Positions 1 to 11,573 of a stretch of DNA of 64,000 bases are shown piece after piece. The position numbers and the translations under genes are program-made. Each line of letters opens with the position of its first letter. Position 1 is the stretch's first letter. The notes beneath the pieces were generated by a model, which worked only from the letters and a program-made list of their open reading frames with translations, searched no databases and was not told the DNA's origin. The stretch is from Atherix ibis (Eukaryota > Arthropoda > Insecta > Diptera > Athericidae). The DNA is taken from assembly GCA_958298945.1 (NCBI GenBank), contig OY282606.1, positions 29,547,740 to 29,611,739 of the forward strand, in the 5' to 3' direction.

Positions 1-2985
1 TTTGATCTAACACACCTACAATATGGTATTATATTTGTAATCTTATTTTTCCGAACACATCCGAACAGATTTTTTATCCCGTAAACCCTCAATCATGTTT
101 TAAATGATTTTCACTTCGATTTGAGGCTATTTTTTTTTTCATATATAAAAAAGGACATCATATTTAACTACAGTCAAACAAGATGTGGAAAACAAAAATT
201 ATTTAATAACAAATTTATAAATGAATAAATTAAACTAAAATGCCCATCATGAATATTGGCAAAAATTTCCTTTTAAGTTGCCCTTTTTTTATTATAAATT
301 TGGAATTAGTTTGGAACCAAAGATCGAATCAATATCATAATTTTTAGCTCTAATGACGATATAACAAGTTAGGGAAAAAATTTCCACAAAACTACTCTCT
401 TCATCGGTTATGGTTATGGTTGCGGTTGTGGCAGGTAAACCCAATCAGACACATTAAAGACGCATCTTTCATCGTTACCATCGAGGCAAGCATATCTTGG
501 CAAGCTTGTCGATAATATTCATTGATAACATAAACTCATTTCGGTAGACACCAGTTCAATTTACCTTTTGAATAATTCATTCCATTTGTTTGGTCAAATG
601 GTCGGAGGATTGCGTAGTAGAGACTCCCAACAGTTTTGGCCATCAGAACGGACACAGACTGATTTTGGCCTCTTTGAAGTTGGCCTTCTTTACTGATTGT
701 GCGTGTGGATATCCCTAAGCCAAGTGATAGAATTTGCCTTCACTAATACCTATCAGAGAAGACTATAACAGAATGGCCGAAAAGATGAAATATATTTCAC
801 AAAAAGCCCCGCTATTGTCGGCAGCGTTTGGAACAAATAGGAAGGTGTTATTCAAGTAATTAATAAAATTTTAACAGAGCCTTCTCTGGTTCTATATACT
901 CATATGTATGCAGTCGACCGCGCGATCTCAACACATCACTAATAATTTCTCTAAATTTTGTATTAACTTATACACCCAAGTCATTGGAGAAATGTCAGAT
1001 ATCCTAGCTTGTATATAAAATACTCCATTTATTTTAAAGAAAATGTAGGAATATCTGTGAAGTTGATAAAGAATGTAACCTACAATACGATGGCAGGTAG
1101 GCGGTCTGTAGTCAGTCACTCGAAAGCAATTTGCTGAATTCGAGAGTCGGCGAATGAAGTACAGAAATAACCAGCTGGGATCAAAGAGCAATCAAAAGAC
1201 CAACCGGCAATCAGAAATCGAAATTATAATAATCTGAGATGGTTCTGAATTGGTACACTTTTTTAAAAAACAAAAAAAAAATTAAAAAAAATAAATAAAA
1301 GCAATGCTTTTTTATTAAATTCTAGAGCGTTAATTTTTGTTCACAGCGCATGGTAAGGTTTTCGGGTTTTATTTGATTGAAAAACAAAAAAGTACATCGC
1401 AAATGGCTGAAACTTATCCTTATTTTTATATTTATCTAAAAAGTTACAACGTTATCTCATCATAATTAATTAACATTAAATTTGGTACATATAATATGAT
1501 AACGATTACATTTGAAGGCTTCCCGCACTGCTATAAGAAGTGGAAACTAAGCCTCTGTCGCTGTAAGGAACTACTCTGCAGAGGATAACATTGGTGCATT
1601 GAAATAAAACAAAACAAATTTTCTGCCGCATCTCGTATACATTTTTATAATGTTTTTTATTTTATTTTACAATTAGCTAAAGTCTTATTTAAATAAGAAG
1701 TGTAAATATTTACAACTAAGAAAATTCCATTTCCTTAACGTATTATTGTTAATAATATTGGTTAACTCATTGGCGTAGAAGGAAATTACCAAAACAGCAG
1801 CAGTCTCCGAAGCTGTTTGATTGCGAATTGAAACCGATTTAAAACCCATTTCCGATAATTGGATAAAAATGAACACACTGTAATTGCATTCCAAACAAAA
1901 TTACAATAATTATGCTGAAAGAAAACCGAGCAAAAATTCTCTTCTATGAATATTAAGTAGACACCATGTAAGGAAAGGAACTGCTGGAAAAGTACTGTTT
2001 TTTTATACAGAAGTGCGGTTTTTTTTTAATATAAGAAATACTATACGATGTACAGATCTCCCACTTCTTCCCATCTACACGTTAGACTTGTGGTATTTTA
2101 AACGGATTTAAAAGTATTGCTACGTAGTGTACCCACGATCTTGTAGTCCAGTACGGTTTGGACGTTTTTCTATGCGTTTGGCCTGATTTAAAATTGCGTG
2201 TTTCAAGTAATTTTTTATGTAAATATTTGCTGTTAAGTACACAACTATTTAAACTTGTTTTAATGTTTGTTGACTGGTTCGGCATTTCAAATAAACTACA
2301 CCGATATTGGTACACACAGGTAGCTGTTCCTGCACTTGACTGCTTTGTGTGTGCCCGCGAAGACTTTTGCGCCAATATGTGCATACTTGAGCCCCCCCTT
2401 CCCCCTGTGCTAGTGGTACTGGCTAAAAAGGAACTTGATCATCCCCACTTTCCATGAATATTCTGCTGGACAATTACAGAAGGTGCACCGGTTTCCAACT
2501 TACCATCAGATATTCATTGATAGTTTTCAGATTATTTAAAAAATACCATGTTTACTTACTGAAATTATTGCAAGCCTACAATCCGATAATTTTTTATGCA
2601 TTTTATTTATGCAAAGAAAGCATGCTAACTTTACATTTGATATAAAATCCCATAAATACAGTTTACGATCCGCAAAAGAAACTTTTCCAAATCATGCAGA
2701 CATTCTCGTACAATGTCAGCGAAATATTGTCCATCTAACAGTGAGCTAACAATGAAATTGCAAAGAAACGATTATGTTGTAGTTAAGATAACATCCATAA
2801 TGTAATTGTAAATTTATTACACATTAGTATATATTATATATTGTATATATAAAATGAATTTATTATTTTATAATTTTATAGCTTTTTAGGAGATTTTCAA
2901 AATTATTTTATTATATATTATCTGAAAAGGTTTAAGAGCTATCCAAATTGTGCTTTGGAAAGTAAAATTCTACAAAATTAATTTA
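1..2985. other. AT-rich spacer, no recognised gene
   Basis: This stretch is mostly AT-rich with poly-A/T runs. Two less AT-rich patches (about 400-730 and 2300-2500) and a third around 1090-1200 stand out from the background, but their translations match nothing I recognise and the ORFs are short. They could be old transposon remnants or regulatory DNA. Confidence 0.5.
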
Positions 2986-2989
2986 ACAC

Positions 2990-3560
2990 TTATAGTACTT
3001 AATCTTTTGTCAAGATAATAAAATGTAACAATATATAAATAACTACCAAGAAACTTCTTATAGAGCTCGATCCATTTGAGGTAATTTTGAGTAATTTTTC
3101 GTTCATTTCTGTCTGTAAAACGGGTTTTTAAATAATCTTAAATTTGATGATTATCAGTGTAAATATAATATTTTAAGTAGTTTTATAAAAAAAAACCAAC
3201 GGCATCAAATCCAATTGCCCAATAAAGTCAAAATGCCCAATAAAGTAAAAATCTATCGTTTTGTGTGACTTGTTTTAAAACAGATATTTTTCAAATTTTT
3301 AAATTCGGATAAAAGAAAATCGGTTATCATATGGTTATAGCGCTCATAATTGACAATAACAGGCTATTTAAAAAAAAAATGACACCTTCACCCCAAAATA
3401 CATACCAGACAGTCACTTTTTGCAGATACAATGGCTTCTTAACAATTACTTATAAGTTCTTAGAACCTTATATGTGTATATGGCAATTTTGCTTATCGTC
3501 ATATCCACCGAGCGAAAGATATGGCAACCATAATCTCCTCTGCAAGTGTTATACGTGGCT
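2990..3560 (-). mobile_element. Tc1/mariner-superfamily transposase remnant
   Basis: Read on the minus strand, this contains degenerate pieces of the dispersed transposase family of this window: a block like VNYERYNHMITDFLL near 3300-3350 (compare the family form VTVN.ERYR.MI), then QLDLMPLVFF at about 3185-3220 (the CDLTPLDYF catalytic-block position), then a tail with YLKWIEL near 3060-3080. Frames shift between blocks and stops are present, so it cannot be functional. A short duplicated AATGCCCAATAAAGT-like unit at 3215-3250 adds to the decay. Confidence 0.6.
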
Positions 3561-3570
3561 ATGGTAGAAT

Positions 3571-5282
3571 CCCCACTGTTGTAGATAATTTTAGCATATT
3601 ATTTTTCAACTAAACAATCTACCAAATCTAATGGCAATTTTTATGCTTAATAATTTTTTCTACAAATAATAGAGTTTTTGAATATCTTTTCACAATTTGT
3701 GTATATTATCTATAAATCTGAACAGAATATCATTCAATATCCCTTACAATATAAGTAAATTTTAAAGGATGTAACAATACAATAAAAAAATTATCAAAAC
3801 ATTGTAGTAAATTGTTCAAGCAAAAGATTATTACGAAATCAGGGTAATTTTGAGTAGGATATCAAAATGTTATAAGAGAAATGTTACGGCACGGTTGACT
3901 TTCCTTCTTTTTTTTTTTATTATGAAAATGTTATTCACCATTTAAAAAATAAAATTCAATGTTGACTTGAAATTTGGGTGTAAGAATGAACGATAATTTT
4001 TATTGGACAAGAGACGAGGATGAGCTAAACATATCCGGCAACATAATATAACAAGGGGTAAATTTTCATCCCGTCTGTAAAAAAGGAGTTTGTAAAGTGG
4101 AAAATTGGTTAAATGATTCAGTTTGGGATTCGCTGCGGTTTGCCCTTCTGTCTTGTTGCCCTCAAGCAATCATTGGCAACGCCCGTAGCGAAGTTGAAAC
4201 CAACTCAAAGGAACCATCCTTAAATGCAGCGCTGCATTTAAAACCGGAACGAATTATTGTGACATCAGCTGCCTTGTTGGGATCGTAAATTATTTTGAGT
4301 ATAAATTACACTTTAATATGCCTGAAAGTATGTTTGTAACAGTGTATCCGCAGTGTAGGTCTGGAAGATGAATTCAGTGAACGGAACAAAGTGAACTGGA
4401 CGAAGTAAACTAAAGCGAAATGGCCACTGAAGAATATAATTCAAAATGACTACATTCTAGTACTAGTACTCGTCTAACAGGGATAAGTATGGTGGAGTAT
4501 AATCGAAAATGTAAAATACAAATGTATATTATATACATATACGAATGCAGGCAATTTTTTTTCTTTTTTTTTATTGGAGACATTAAAAACTACTTTTATT
4601 GCTGTAAGGGATAATATCAGCCCTTATAATAGATTGTGAAATTGTTTTATGACCGATTATTTACTACAGAATATGTTCGATAATATTTGTATTTGTATAT
4701 GACATCTGCTACCGTAATCTTCTAATAATTCTATTATATATTAATCCAAACTAAAGGTTTAATTCTTTTTAACAAATTACTTAAATTGATTGCGGTACCC
4801 TTAAACACTACCACAATTGCAACAGAACAGTCGCGCCATAATCGGTTAATAGCACCACACTCCAACAATGGCTGACCGGTGTTGCTGAACGTAATTTCCA
4901 TTCGTGAAGTAATTTATCATATTTGATCATGAAGGCGTATAATAACCAACATAAACGATTTTATTTAATTAATTACATTTGAACAAACTATAGAAATTGT
5001 GCCGAAAAAAATCTTTTAAAAAGAGAAAAATCTTTTAAAAATTTGCTCAAAACTATTCTAAGTATTACAAAAAAATTTTAATTGAAAACATTATATAATC
5101 TAACATAAAAAGAAACTTTTAATATAATTAACTGAAAACATAAGACGGGCTTCTAAAGAACGTTATTTAAAAAAATTTCTATTATATTGAAGAAATTGAA
5201 AGTGTTAGAGAAGAGAATGAAAAAGGGAAACAAAACCTTACAATTGTTTTTATTATAACAATTTTGTACTATGAAATGGTGG
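3571..5282. other. spacer without recognised gene
   Basis: AT-rich DNA with one less AT-rich island at about 4090-4290 that includes a 63-codon ORF on the plus strand. I do not recognise its product and no splice-site pattern supports an exon. Poly-T runs occur near 3908 and 4560. Nothing else was recognised. Confidence 0.45.
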
Positions 5283-5314
5283 CTAATGTGGATAATACAG
5301 TCAGTGTTGTGTGT

Positions 5315-5475
5315 GGTGGTGCAGTTCAGTAAGCATTATTTGTGTGGGCAATGCAGTCCAGAAAATCTAATTGCACGGATAATGTGGTTCAGCGAAGTAA
5401 ATTGCATGGGTAGTGCAGTTTAGTTAAGTCGTTCGTGGGTCTTGCAGTTCAGTAAAGTTTATTAGTCCGGGGAAT
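5315..5475 (+). repeat. 31-bp minisatellite, about five units
   Basis: Five imperfect units of about 29-32 bp run head to tail, each with a GCAGTTCAGTAAA-like core (variants GCAGTCCAG, GTGGTTCAG, GCAGTTTAG) preceded by a GRTRRT or GGT.TT box. The same unit, also about five times, occurs in reverse orientation at 24150-24305. The array ends just before the 5' end of a mariner fragment. Confidence 0.75.
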
Positions 5476-5495
5476 ATGGTCAAATCGAAGTTATT

Positions 5496-6045
5496 TTCGT
5501 TACAGAAAAGTAATGAGATTGTCAGTACTGAAGATGCGACCTGGCAACAATGCAGACTCATCGTCCACATAGCTTGTAAGTTAAGTGCTAGTTTCAACCT
5601 CGTCGGGTTATAAAAGTACACGGCAGTGCCGGGATAAGTAAAGTTGTGTCTCTGTTGCGCGTTACGAAAATTGGAATACCGAAATTTAGAGCAACGACGT
5701 ACCATCAAATTTTGTGTAAAGCCTTCGTAACAAGCTTATGAGAAGTTTCAACGAATCTATGGCTAGTTATCCTTTTCAAGAGGACCAATTTTTCGGTTGC
5801 ATAAAGCTTTTTTAAAGGACCGCAAAGTAGTGTAAGACAAAACTTACTTAATAAGGTCTTCAAAATAGAAAACTAATAAAAATATAGAACGAATTAGGGA
5901 TATTGTGAAACAAGACCGTCGATTAATATTTCAGTTAATAAAAAAGTCGTTGAAAGAACCAAAAAAAAGCCTTCTTTACACCAGATGCGACAATGTAAAT
6001 ATTTGGATACTCCTTCATGACAATGCCCCCTATCTTCAGCCTCCC
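5496..6045 (+). mobile_element. mariner fragment (family with CAGAAAAGTAATGAGA end)
   Basis: The 5' end carries CAGAAAAGTAATGAGATTG at about 5501, then a CTGGCAACAATGCAGAC block that recurs at the 5' ends of four other fragments in this window. From about 5680 the translation follows a mariner transposase N-terminus across several stops: EQRRTIKFCVK, FRLHKAFLKDRK and then NIERIRDIVKQDRR at 5886-5930, which is the second helix-turn-helix region and linker. Shortly after comes LLHDNAP near 6013, the second catalytic-Asp block, so the DNA between was deleted. The 3' part is missing. Not functional. Confidence 0.7.
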
Positions 6046-6289
6046 ATGACACCCAGTAACTACTGTCAATTTTGTACGGGAATTAAGTTAGATTCCTTCC
6101 ACATCCGTGAACGTCGTTGTGTTGTGGAGTTTTCACTTTTAGAGCATCTCTACTCGTATATAGCTGTGGGCTCTCCCTGGAAGCCATTCATACCCTATGA
6201 AGTGATCCTTTTTTAAACACTATTCGACAAAACATGCTTAACAACATTTTTATATTATTATGTAACGTGACTTATCTGTTGTTAAACAT

Positions 6290-6640
6290 AAACCACGAGT
6301 CGCTCAAACAGCGCACCGCCATCTTAGCGATTTACAGCCAGTAACCAATTACAAACTGATCAGTCCAACTGTTTGTGGCGAAGCCTACCCGAACCTCTAC
6401 TGTCAGATGTAGTGACGATATAATATCCAGTATCTGCTACCAGCGACGGGAGACCGTACCCGAAATGTGGGTATTAACCACAGCCACCACGTTGCTGCCT
6501 AAGGTGCCTCACCATTGCCGGGCACAGTGTGTTTTAACATCATGGAGCACCCTGATTTTTATGTTACTAATTTATGTTTTACGAGTACTTCAGTTTGTAC
6601 CCGCTCATTGTGCTACGGTAAGGAACCGAAGGTACAAGCT
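6290..6640 (-). mobile_element. LINE 3' end fragment (copy 1, inverted)
   Basis: The reverse complement of this stretch aligns along its length with 29030-29390 and 62150-62510, with shared blocks such as GTAGC.CAATGAGCG, GTGGTGGCTGTGGTTAATAC, GGGTACG.TCTCC and GACAGTAGAGGTT. At the other two sites this sequence follows a LINE C-terminal zinc-finger coding region, so it is read here as the 3' UTR of that LINE family. The coding part is absent in this copy. Confidence 0.7.
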
Positions 6641-6890
6641 AACAGAAGTGTTAAATTTATTAGGACTCCAGGTCATGTATGTGTAAATTTTGGGAAATTG
6701 GTGGGCCGATCAACTGACAAGGGAAATTCGCCATCGCCCGGTGTTCACAGAAGGTCCTAACTTGCTGCTCCTAGTAACCAAATGGCAAATAACATATTTA
6801 GTCATTCGTAGGCACACTGATTGGGTCTCTTTCAAAAACATTAACCAATCATTGCCTAATCTTATCAACGTTTTAGGAACGGAAACCGCT
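6640..6890 (+). mobile_element. LINE RNase H-domain fragment
   Basis: The plus-strand translation contains VKFIRTPGHVCV followed, after a frame change, by NWWADQLTREIRHRP. This matches the end of a LINE-encoded RNase H domain (pattern V.W.PGH.G..GNE.AD.LAR). It is a short, frameshifted remnant directly abutting the oppositely oriented LINE 3' end at 6290-6640. Confidence 0.55.
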
Positions 6891-6894
6891 TAAA

Positions 6895-9285
6895 ATTTGG
6901 AAAGGACATTCTGCTCTCACTTATAATAAAGTGGCGCTGCATTAAGACCCCTAACTCATGTCCAAGGGCCCTTACATACAAATAATAAAAAATTATGCCT
7001 CTAATGCTGACTGTAGTCTCTGCCTCAAATGCTGACTGTAGTTCAAAATGGCTCAATACCGTACAATTATTGATAAAATTTGTAAGGACGAAAAATGAGA
7101 TATTCCTTTTGAGAAACAATGAATACGAAATCGTGTCATGAATAATAATATTAAATGTATAACAATTTGTGGAAGTAAATTTTATGATTTACATGCCGGG
7201 CGGGACGATTGAATGGCTGGCAGGTGGTCTTGCAGAGAAAGTAAATCCTTGAAATTTTTGCCCGTACAATATGCTGTGTGGAATCTAGAATATTTTGTTG
7301 AAAAACTCGCAAATCGCGTGATTTCGTTGAATAATTTAAATAGAAAAATGGCCAGAATGAAAATTCAGATACCATGATTCGTTTACAAATGCGTTTAGAG
7401 ATTCTTTTATTAAGAACCGGAGACCCATTCACGACGAGTTTCCGAGTTTGTTTTGAAATGTGGGGCTGCCAGAACTAACAGACACAATATTCTTACTACC
7501 CCTTAGTTCAATTATTGTGGCTGCCTGGCATTTTCAGTTCTACGCCAACCTAATGAAAATGATGTACAATTCTGGCAGGCAATAGTGAGGTGAGAATTTA
7601 GTGCTCCTTACCGTTGGTATTTTATATAAAGAAGTTCTGTCTTGAGTGAAATTCAGTCATGCAACAAAGCACTTAAAACCGTTGTTCTTTCTTTACACCA
7701 TATATGCAAATCTTATAAAATAGTATATACAAGAGCATTGACTGGACGTAGCTAGGCTTGTTGTAAGGGGTGGGATTTTATTTTACCTATTGTAGGGTTG
7801 TTGATTCTATAAAATATCTACCGTTGGCAAAAGAATGGCTATCATGCGATATTATTTTGAATGCTCCTTTTTTGCTAAATTAATTATGTAAACAATTTTT
7901 CATTTTGTTTGATTACAAGGTTCCCGTTTTGCTTTTGTTTAAATAAGTTCTATTGAATTATTGATTCCACACCCTTTCCAGGTGTTTTTCAACTTGATTA
8001 ATGACATACCCTTCCTTGTCTACAACAATAATTTCCCACAAATTCTAATACCAACAATATACGTTTATATTAATATTTTTCATGGTTTTCTTATATAATC
8101 AAAAATGTATAATTTTAGTTGTAAAAGGTTTATTTTTCTTTATATTTTCTAAATTGCTCGAATAATAATATAGCAGTTACCATTGGGGTAGTTTTCTTAA
8201 TTGTTTTCTTCTATACAATTGAATCGAGTTAATTTTTATATTTTAATATTTATTTCGAAACTATTAATAAACTATTAAAGGTTTATAATAAATATAATTT
8301 GAAAGAAAAATAAATGTATTTAGCCAAAAATAAAAAATAAAAGAGAAAAAAATTCTAAGCTAAACTATTTTTGAATTCCGGAAGTTGATTTTAAACAGTT
8401 TCATTCTGTAAATATGATCAAATTCCATTAGCCATTATTAGTGTTCATGTTTTCAAATAGAAAAAATTCGATAAATCTTAAGAAATTATAATGGAAAGAG
8501 AAATCAAGAAAGTGTAAATGATACAACATTGAAGAAAAAAATGTGAATTTTTCCGTAATTTTATCCGAAAAAAAGGCGACTCTCTTTAGTTCTAACCATG
8601 AAATTAATGTAAACGAGCCTTTGACGAGAAAATAAGATTTGAAAAATATTTACCCAGATAATCGAATCAGCTCCCATGTCTAATAGAAATGAATTTCGAT
8701 TGCGCAATATCATCATCCGACATTGATCAACCTAACACGTGTGTGTGTGTCCGGTGGTTAGGTTTGTTAACCGCCATAAGATTCGCACGATTGGTCACTT
8801 CTAATAGCGGTTAATTGACTAAATAGTTTCCTTTCAAGAATACAAAAAATACTGCTTCTTTTCATGCCACCATCATTCCATATAGTATGGTATATCATCA
8901 ATTGGAAGGTTTTCATCTTTAATCGAAGATTTCTAATAAAAAAAAAAAACTATCCGTAATGCATGAATATCACATCTTTGAAAAGACCCCTGCTCCTCTC
9001 TTCCCTTCACCAATATAACCAAAAAGGAAAATAACCACTTTGAATAGATTTAATTCGATTAAAAATGGCTTTTAGGCTGATTCGTTATCCTTGAAGGTTT
9101 ACTATAATAAAAATTAAATAGAAATTTTTTCGTACAATTTATAGTTTAGTTATTCTATTTTTATTTGTAATTTAATTAATTAGGAAATTGGTTACGTCTT
9201 GTTGTGTTTTTTTTTTTGCATATTTTCTTGATGATCAGTTTTCTCTATTGAAGATGATAAACGGGCTATGGAAAAATGATCATAA
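6895..9285. other. spacer; mixed composition, no recognised gene
   Basis: The part from 7140 to 7760 is less AT-rich and holds a promoter-like TATA/initiator pair; the part from 7760 to 9285 is AT-rich. A distinct patch at 8690-8840 has a (GT)n run next to GGTGGTTAGGTTTGTTAACCG, which may be regulatory, but nothing proves it. No protein family was recognised. Confidence 0.4.
7623..7658 (+). promoter_or_regulatory. TATA box plus initiator-like pair
   Basis: TATATAAA at 7623-7630 is followed by TTCAGTC at 7652-7658, putting the A of the arthropod initiator (TCAGTC) 32 bases after the first T of the TATA box, close to the usual fly spacing. No recognised coding sequence follows, so it could belong to a noncoding transcript or an old LTR-type promoter, or be chance. 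Confidence 0.35.
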
Positions 9286-9319
9286 GAGGTGTGACAGAAA
9301 AGAAATAAGACTGATATTC

Positions 9320-9485
9320 CTCAGAACATGTAATATTGAGATTTGGTGATGTCAATTGGTATACAAGATCGTGCAATTTGACACCGTTGATCTTTTTCTT
9401 GTCAAATTACGTAAAAGGTCAATATTTACGTAAATAATCCTTAAATTTAAAGGCAATTTAAAAACCAGCATCATAAAAGTAATTA
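9320..9485 (+). mobile_element. Tc1/mariner-superfamily transposase C-terminal remnant
   Basis: The translation gives RFGDVNWYTRSCNLTPLIFF then LSNYVK and, after stops, a helix-like tail ending around KPAS. This matches the family pattern GDVNWPPRSCDLTPLDYFLWGYVK around the last catalytic Asp, which here is replaced (PLI for PLD). The mariner at 9486 inserted directly after this tail. A mariner-end-like string AGGTGTGACAGAAAAG at 9287-9302 precedes it. Confidence 0.65.
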
Positions 9486-9510
9486 TTGGGTTGTTCGGAA
9501 AGTAATTAAA

Positions 9511-9596
9511 ATTGAATGTAATATTAATTTCGTCTTTCATTTTTATTTATATAATTTTAAATAAAAATGAAAGACGAACTTAATATTACATTCAAT
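9511..9596. repeat. palindrome inside mariner 3' end
   Basis: Arms of 39 bp (9511-9549 and 9558-9596) are reverse complements with one mismatch, separated by an 8-base loop. Sister copies at 21240 and 61400 carry only one arm, so the second arm arose in this copy by inverted duplication. Confidence 0.9.
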
Positions 9597-9626
9597 TAAA
9601 TATTATCCAGTCTGATCCAATACCCT

Positions 9627-10575
9627 TTACCATTTTTCTGGCAGTAGCATGATTGCACGCTCATAAAATGTTTGTTCTTTGCTGGCAAAAAACTGATCCA
9701 AGTCTAAAAATTTTTGTAGAGACCGGAACAAATGATAATCGGAAGATGCTACGTCTGCAGAGTATGGTGAGTGTGGCAGTATATCCCATCCAAGCTCTAC
9801 AAGCTTTTGCCGAGTGGTTCAACTTGTATGTGGTTTCGTATTATCCTGTTGGAACACTATAAGTTTCCTATTAACCAATTCTGGGCTTTTTTCTTTAAGT
9901 GAATCATTCAATTTGTCCAACTGATGATAGTACACTTCAAAATTGATCGTTATATTGCTCGGTAGAAGCTCAAAATAAACGATTCCTCTGAAATTCCACC
10001 AAGCAGATAGCATAACCATTTTTTGATGAATATTGGCTTTCGAAGTGCTTTTACGGCAGGATCTTTTCTACGGCAGGATCTTTTGCGCTTAACATTGTTA
10101 TAGACAATCCATTTTTCATTTCCAGTGATGATAAGCTCCAAAAATGGATCATTTTCTTGGGGTTTGAGAAGCAAATCACAAACGTCAATGCGATAGCACA
10201 AATTTTTTCCGTAAGAAGATGAGGAACCCATATGTCGAGCTTTGAGATTAAACCTAGCCGTTTCAAATGATCATGAACGGTCAAATTTGATAAATTTAAT
10301 CTCTCAGCGGTGTCACAATTTGTTATTCGCCGGCTTACATCCATTAATGCATTTATTGTGTCTTCATCAGTTTCAACTGGCCTTCCAGAACGTGGTGCAT
10401 CTTCGAGATCAAAATTGCCGGATCGAAATTTTGCAAATCAGTTTTGGCACTGGCGCTCACTTAACACATCTTCTCCATACACATCGGATAATTTTTTTCT
10501 TTCTTGAATAGCATTTTTATCTTTTCTATAGTAAAAAAGTAAAATATGCCGAAAATGCTGGTTTCCACTTTCCAT
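9627..10575 (-). pseudogene. mariner transposase pseudogene
   Basis: Beginning at ATG 10575 (protein start MESGNQHFRHILLFYYRK), the translation follows a mariner transposase: an N-terminal helix-turn-helix region with LSDVYGEDVLSERQCQN, the linker PRSGRPVETDEDTI, the block GNEKWIVYNNVKRKRS, FQQDNTKPHTS (second Asp) and SSDYHLFRSLQ (third Asp), ending near LPEKW at 9627. The spacing of the last two Asp residues in sister copies fits a DD34D mariner. A stop replaces Trp in the CQNWFAKF block and at least two frameshifts interrupt the reading frame, so no active enzyme is expected. The enzyme would cut and paste the element at TA sites. Confidence 0.85.
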
Positions 10576-10742
10576 AATTAAAAGGATATCAACCAAAAAC
10601 TATTGTGCAGAATCAATAGCCTTGCTATGTCAGCTGTCAAAATACATATGATTCTGTGGCTTAAGTGTAAAGTTGGTTGTGACAAAATATGTTACAATTA
10701 AATCCTCTGTTGGGAAATTACTACTTTCCGAACAACCCAATA

Positions 10743-11570
10743 TATATTACTTTGCAAAGCGCAAATTGGACAATCCTCTTTTTTTTTAAAAAAATAAGAA
10801 AATAACCGCCAATTGTTTTTTTTGATTATTTATTTTTACAATTTGATGTTTTTAGAAGCTAAAATATTTATGTACATATTTGCAAAAACAGATTTTATTA
10901 TTTTAACTACTCAAATGTGGCCACTGCTTCCAGTTTTTATAGTACAATAAGCACAATAATTTCTAGTTTTAGATTTCGTTTTTTACCGATTATAGTCAAA
11001 TAGGCCATCCTCAAAGCAAATGACAAATTAATGGAGTGCTTGGTAATCATCGTCGAATAAGCTTCCTACTGTCTATTATTGCCTTTTATCGGGTTGTCAG
11101 TTAACTAAAGAAAACGGAGACAATACTCAACCATTTTGATATAATAGATACAAAGACGATATAACAATTCTGACTGAAAAGAAATTGTAAATTTTGTTTA
11201 GCATGTTTACGAAGGAATAGCATGTGCCCCCTCATCTTGGATTATTCTTGGCAATAGTTAACCAAAAAACTGTGGAATATTGTTAACTGCGATAACATAT
11301 TTTAGGGAGTCATCACGTCAGGTTTTATTTTAGAAATTCACTCTAGTTATTCCGATTTAAGTGTGTTATTGTAATGTTATGCACCAATTATTATTTATTA
11401 CCCAGAAATCAATCAGCGAAATCATTTTCTTTATGGAAATCAACACGTCATATAATGTAATTTTTAATGGCATTTTTAGGTCCACTTTTTAGCTTTATCA
11501 AACATATTAACTTACTCTACAATATTTAACATACCGTAGCCGATCAAACCTATAAAAACATAAATCTGGT
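10743..11570. other. AT-rich spacer
   Basis: No recognisable coding region, transposon end or tandem repeat was seen. A run of A/T at 10780-10830 is low complexity. The DNA just right of the mariner does not visibly continue the transposase interrupted at 9485. Confidence 0.4.
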
Positions 11571-11573
11571 AAC

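Larger units (their letters stand above)
9486..10740 (-). mobile_element. mariner element, TIR TTGGGTTGTTCGG, copy 1
   Basis: A full-length element of 1255 bp. Its ends are TTGGGTTGTTCGGAAAGTAA on the left and the reverse complement of TTGGGTTGTTCGGAAAGTAG on the right, flanked by TA at 9484-9485 and 10741-10742, the standard mariner target duplication. It carries a broken transposase on the minus strand. Its 3' terminal region has been duplicated in inverted orientation to give a near-perfect palindrome (9511-9596). It lies within or next to an older Tc1-type transposase remnant. Confidence 0.92.

Noticed and set aside
5315..5475. Possible CRISPR-like array
   Set aside because: The units are contiguous, imperfect and without unique spacers, and the DNA is eukaryotic; it is a minisatellite.
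6375..6686. ORFs antisense to the LINE 3' end, similar between 6375-6686 (+) and 62119-62310 (-)
   Set aside because: The similarity (TVP..WVLTTAT-like) looks like conserved protein, but it comes from two copies of the same noncoding LINE 3' UTR, and the frame breaks differ; the sense strand is set by the preceding zinc-knuckle coding.
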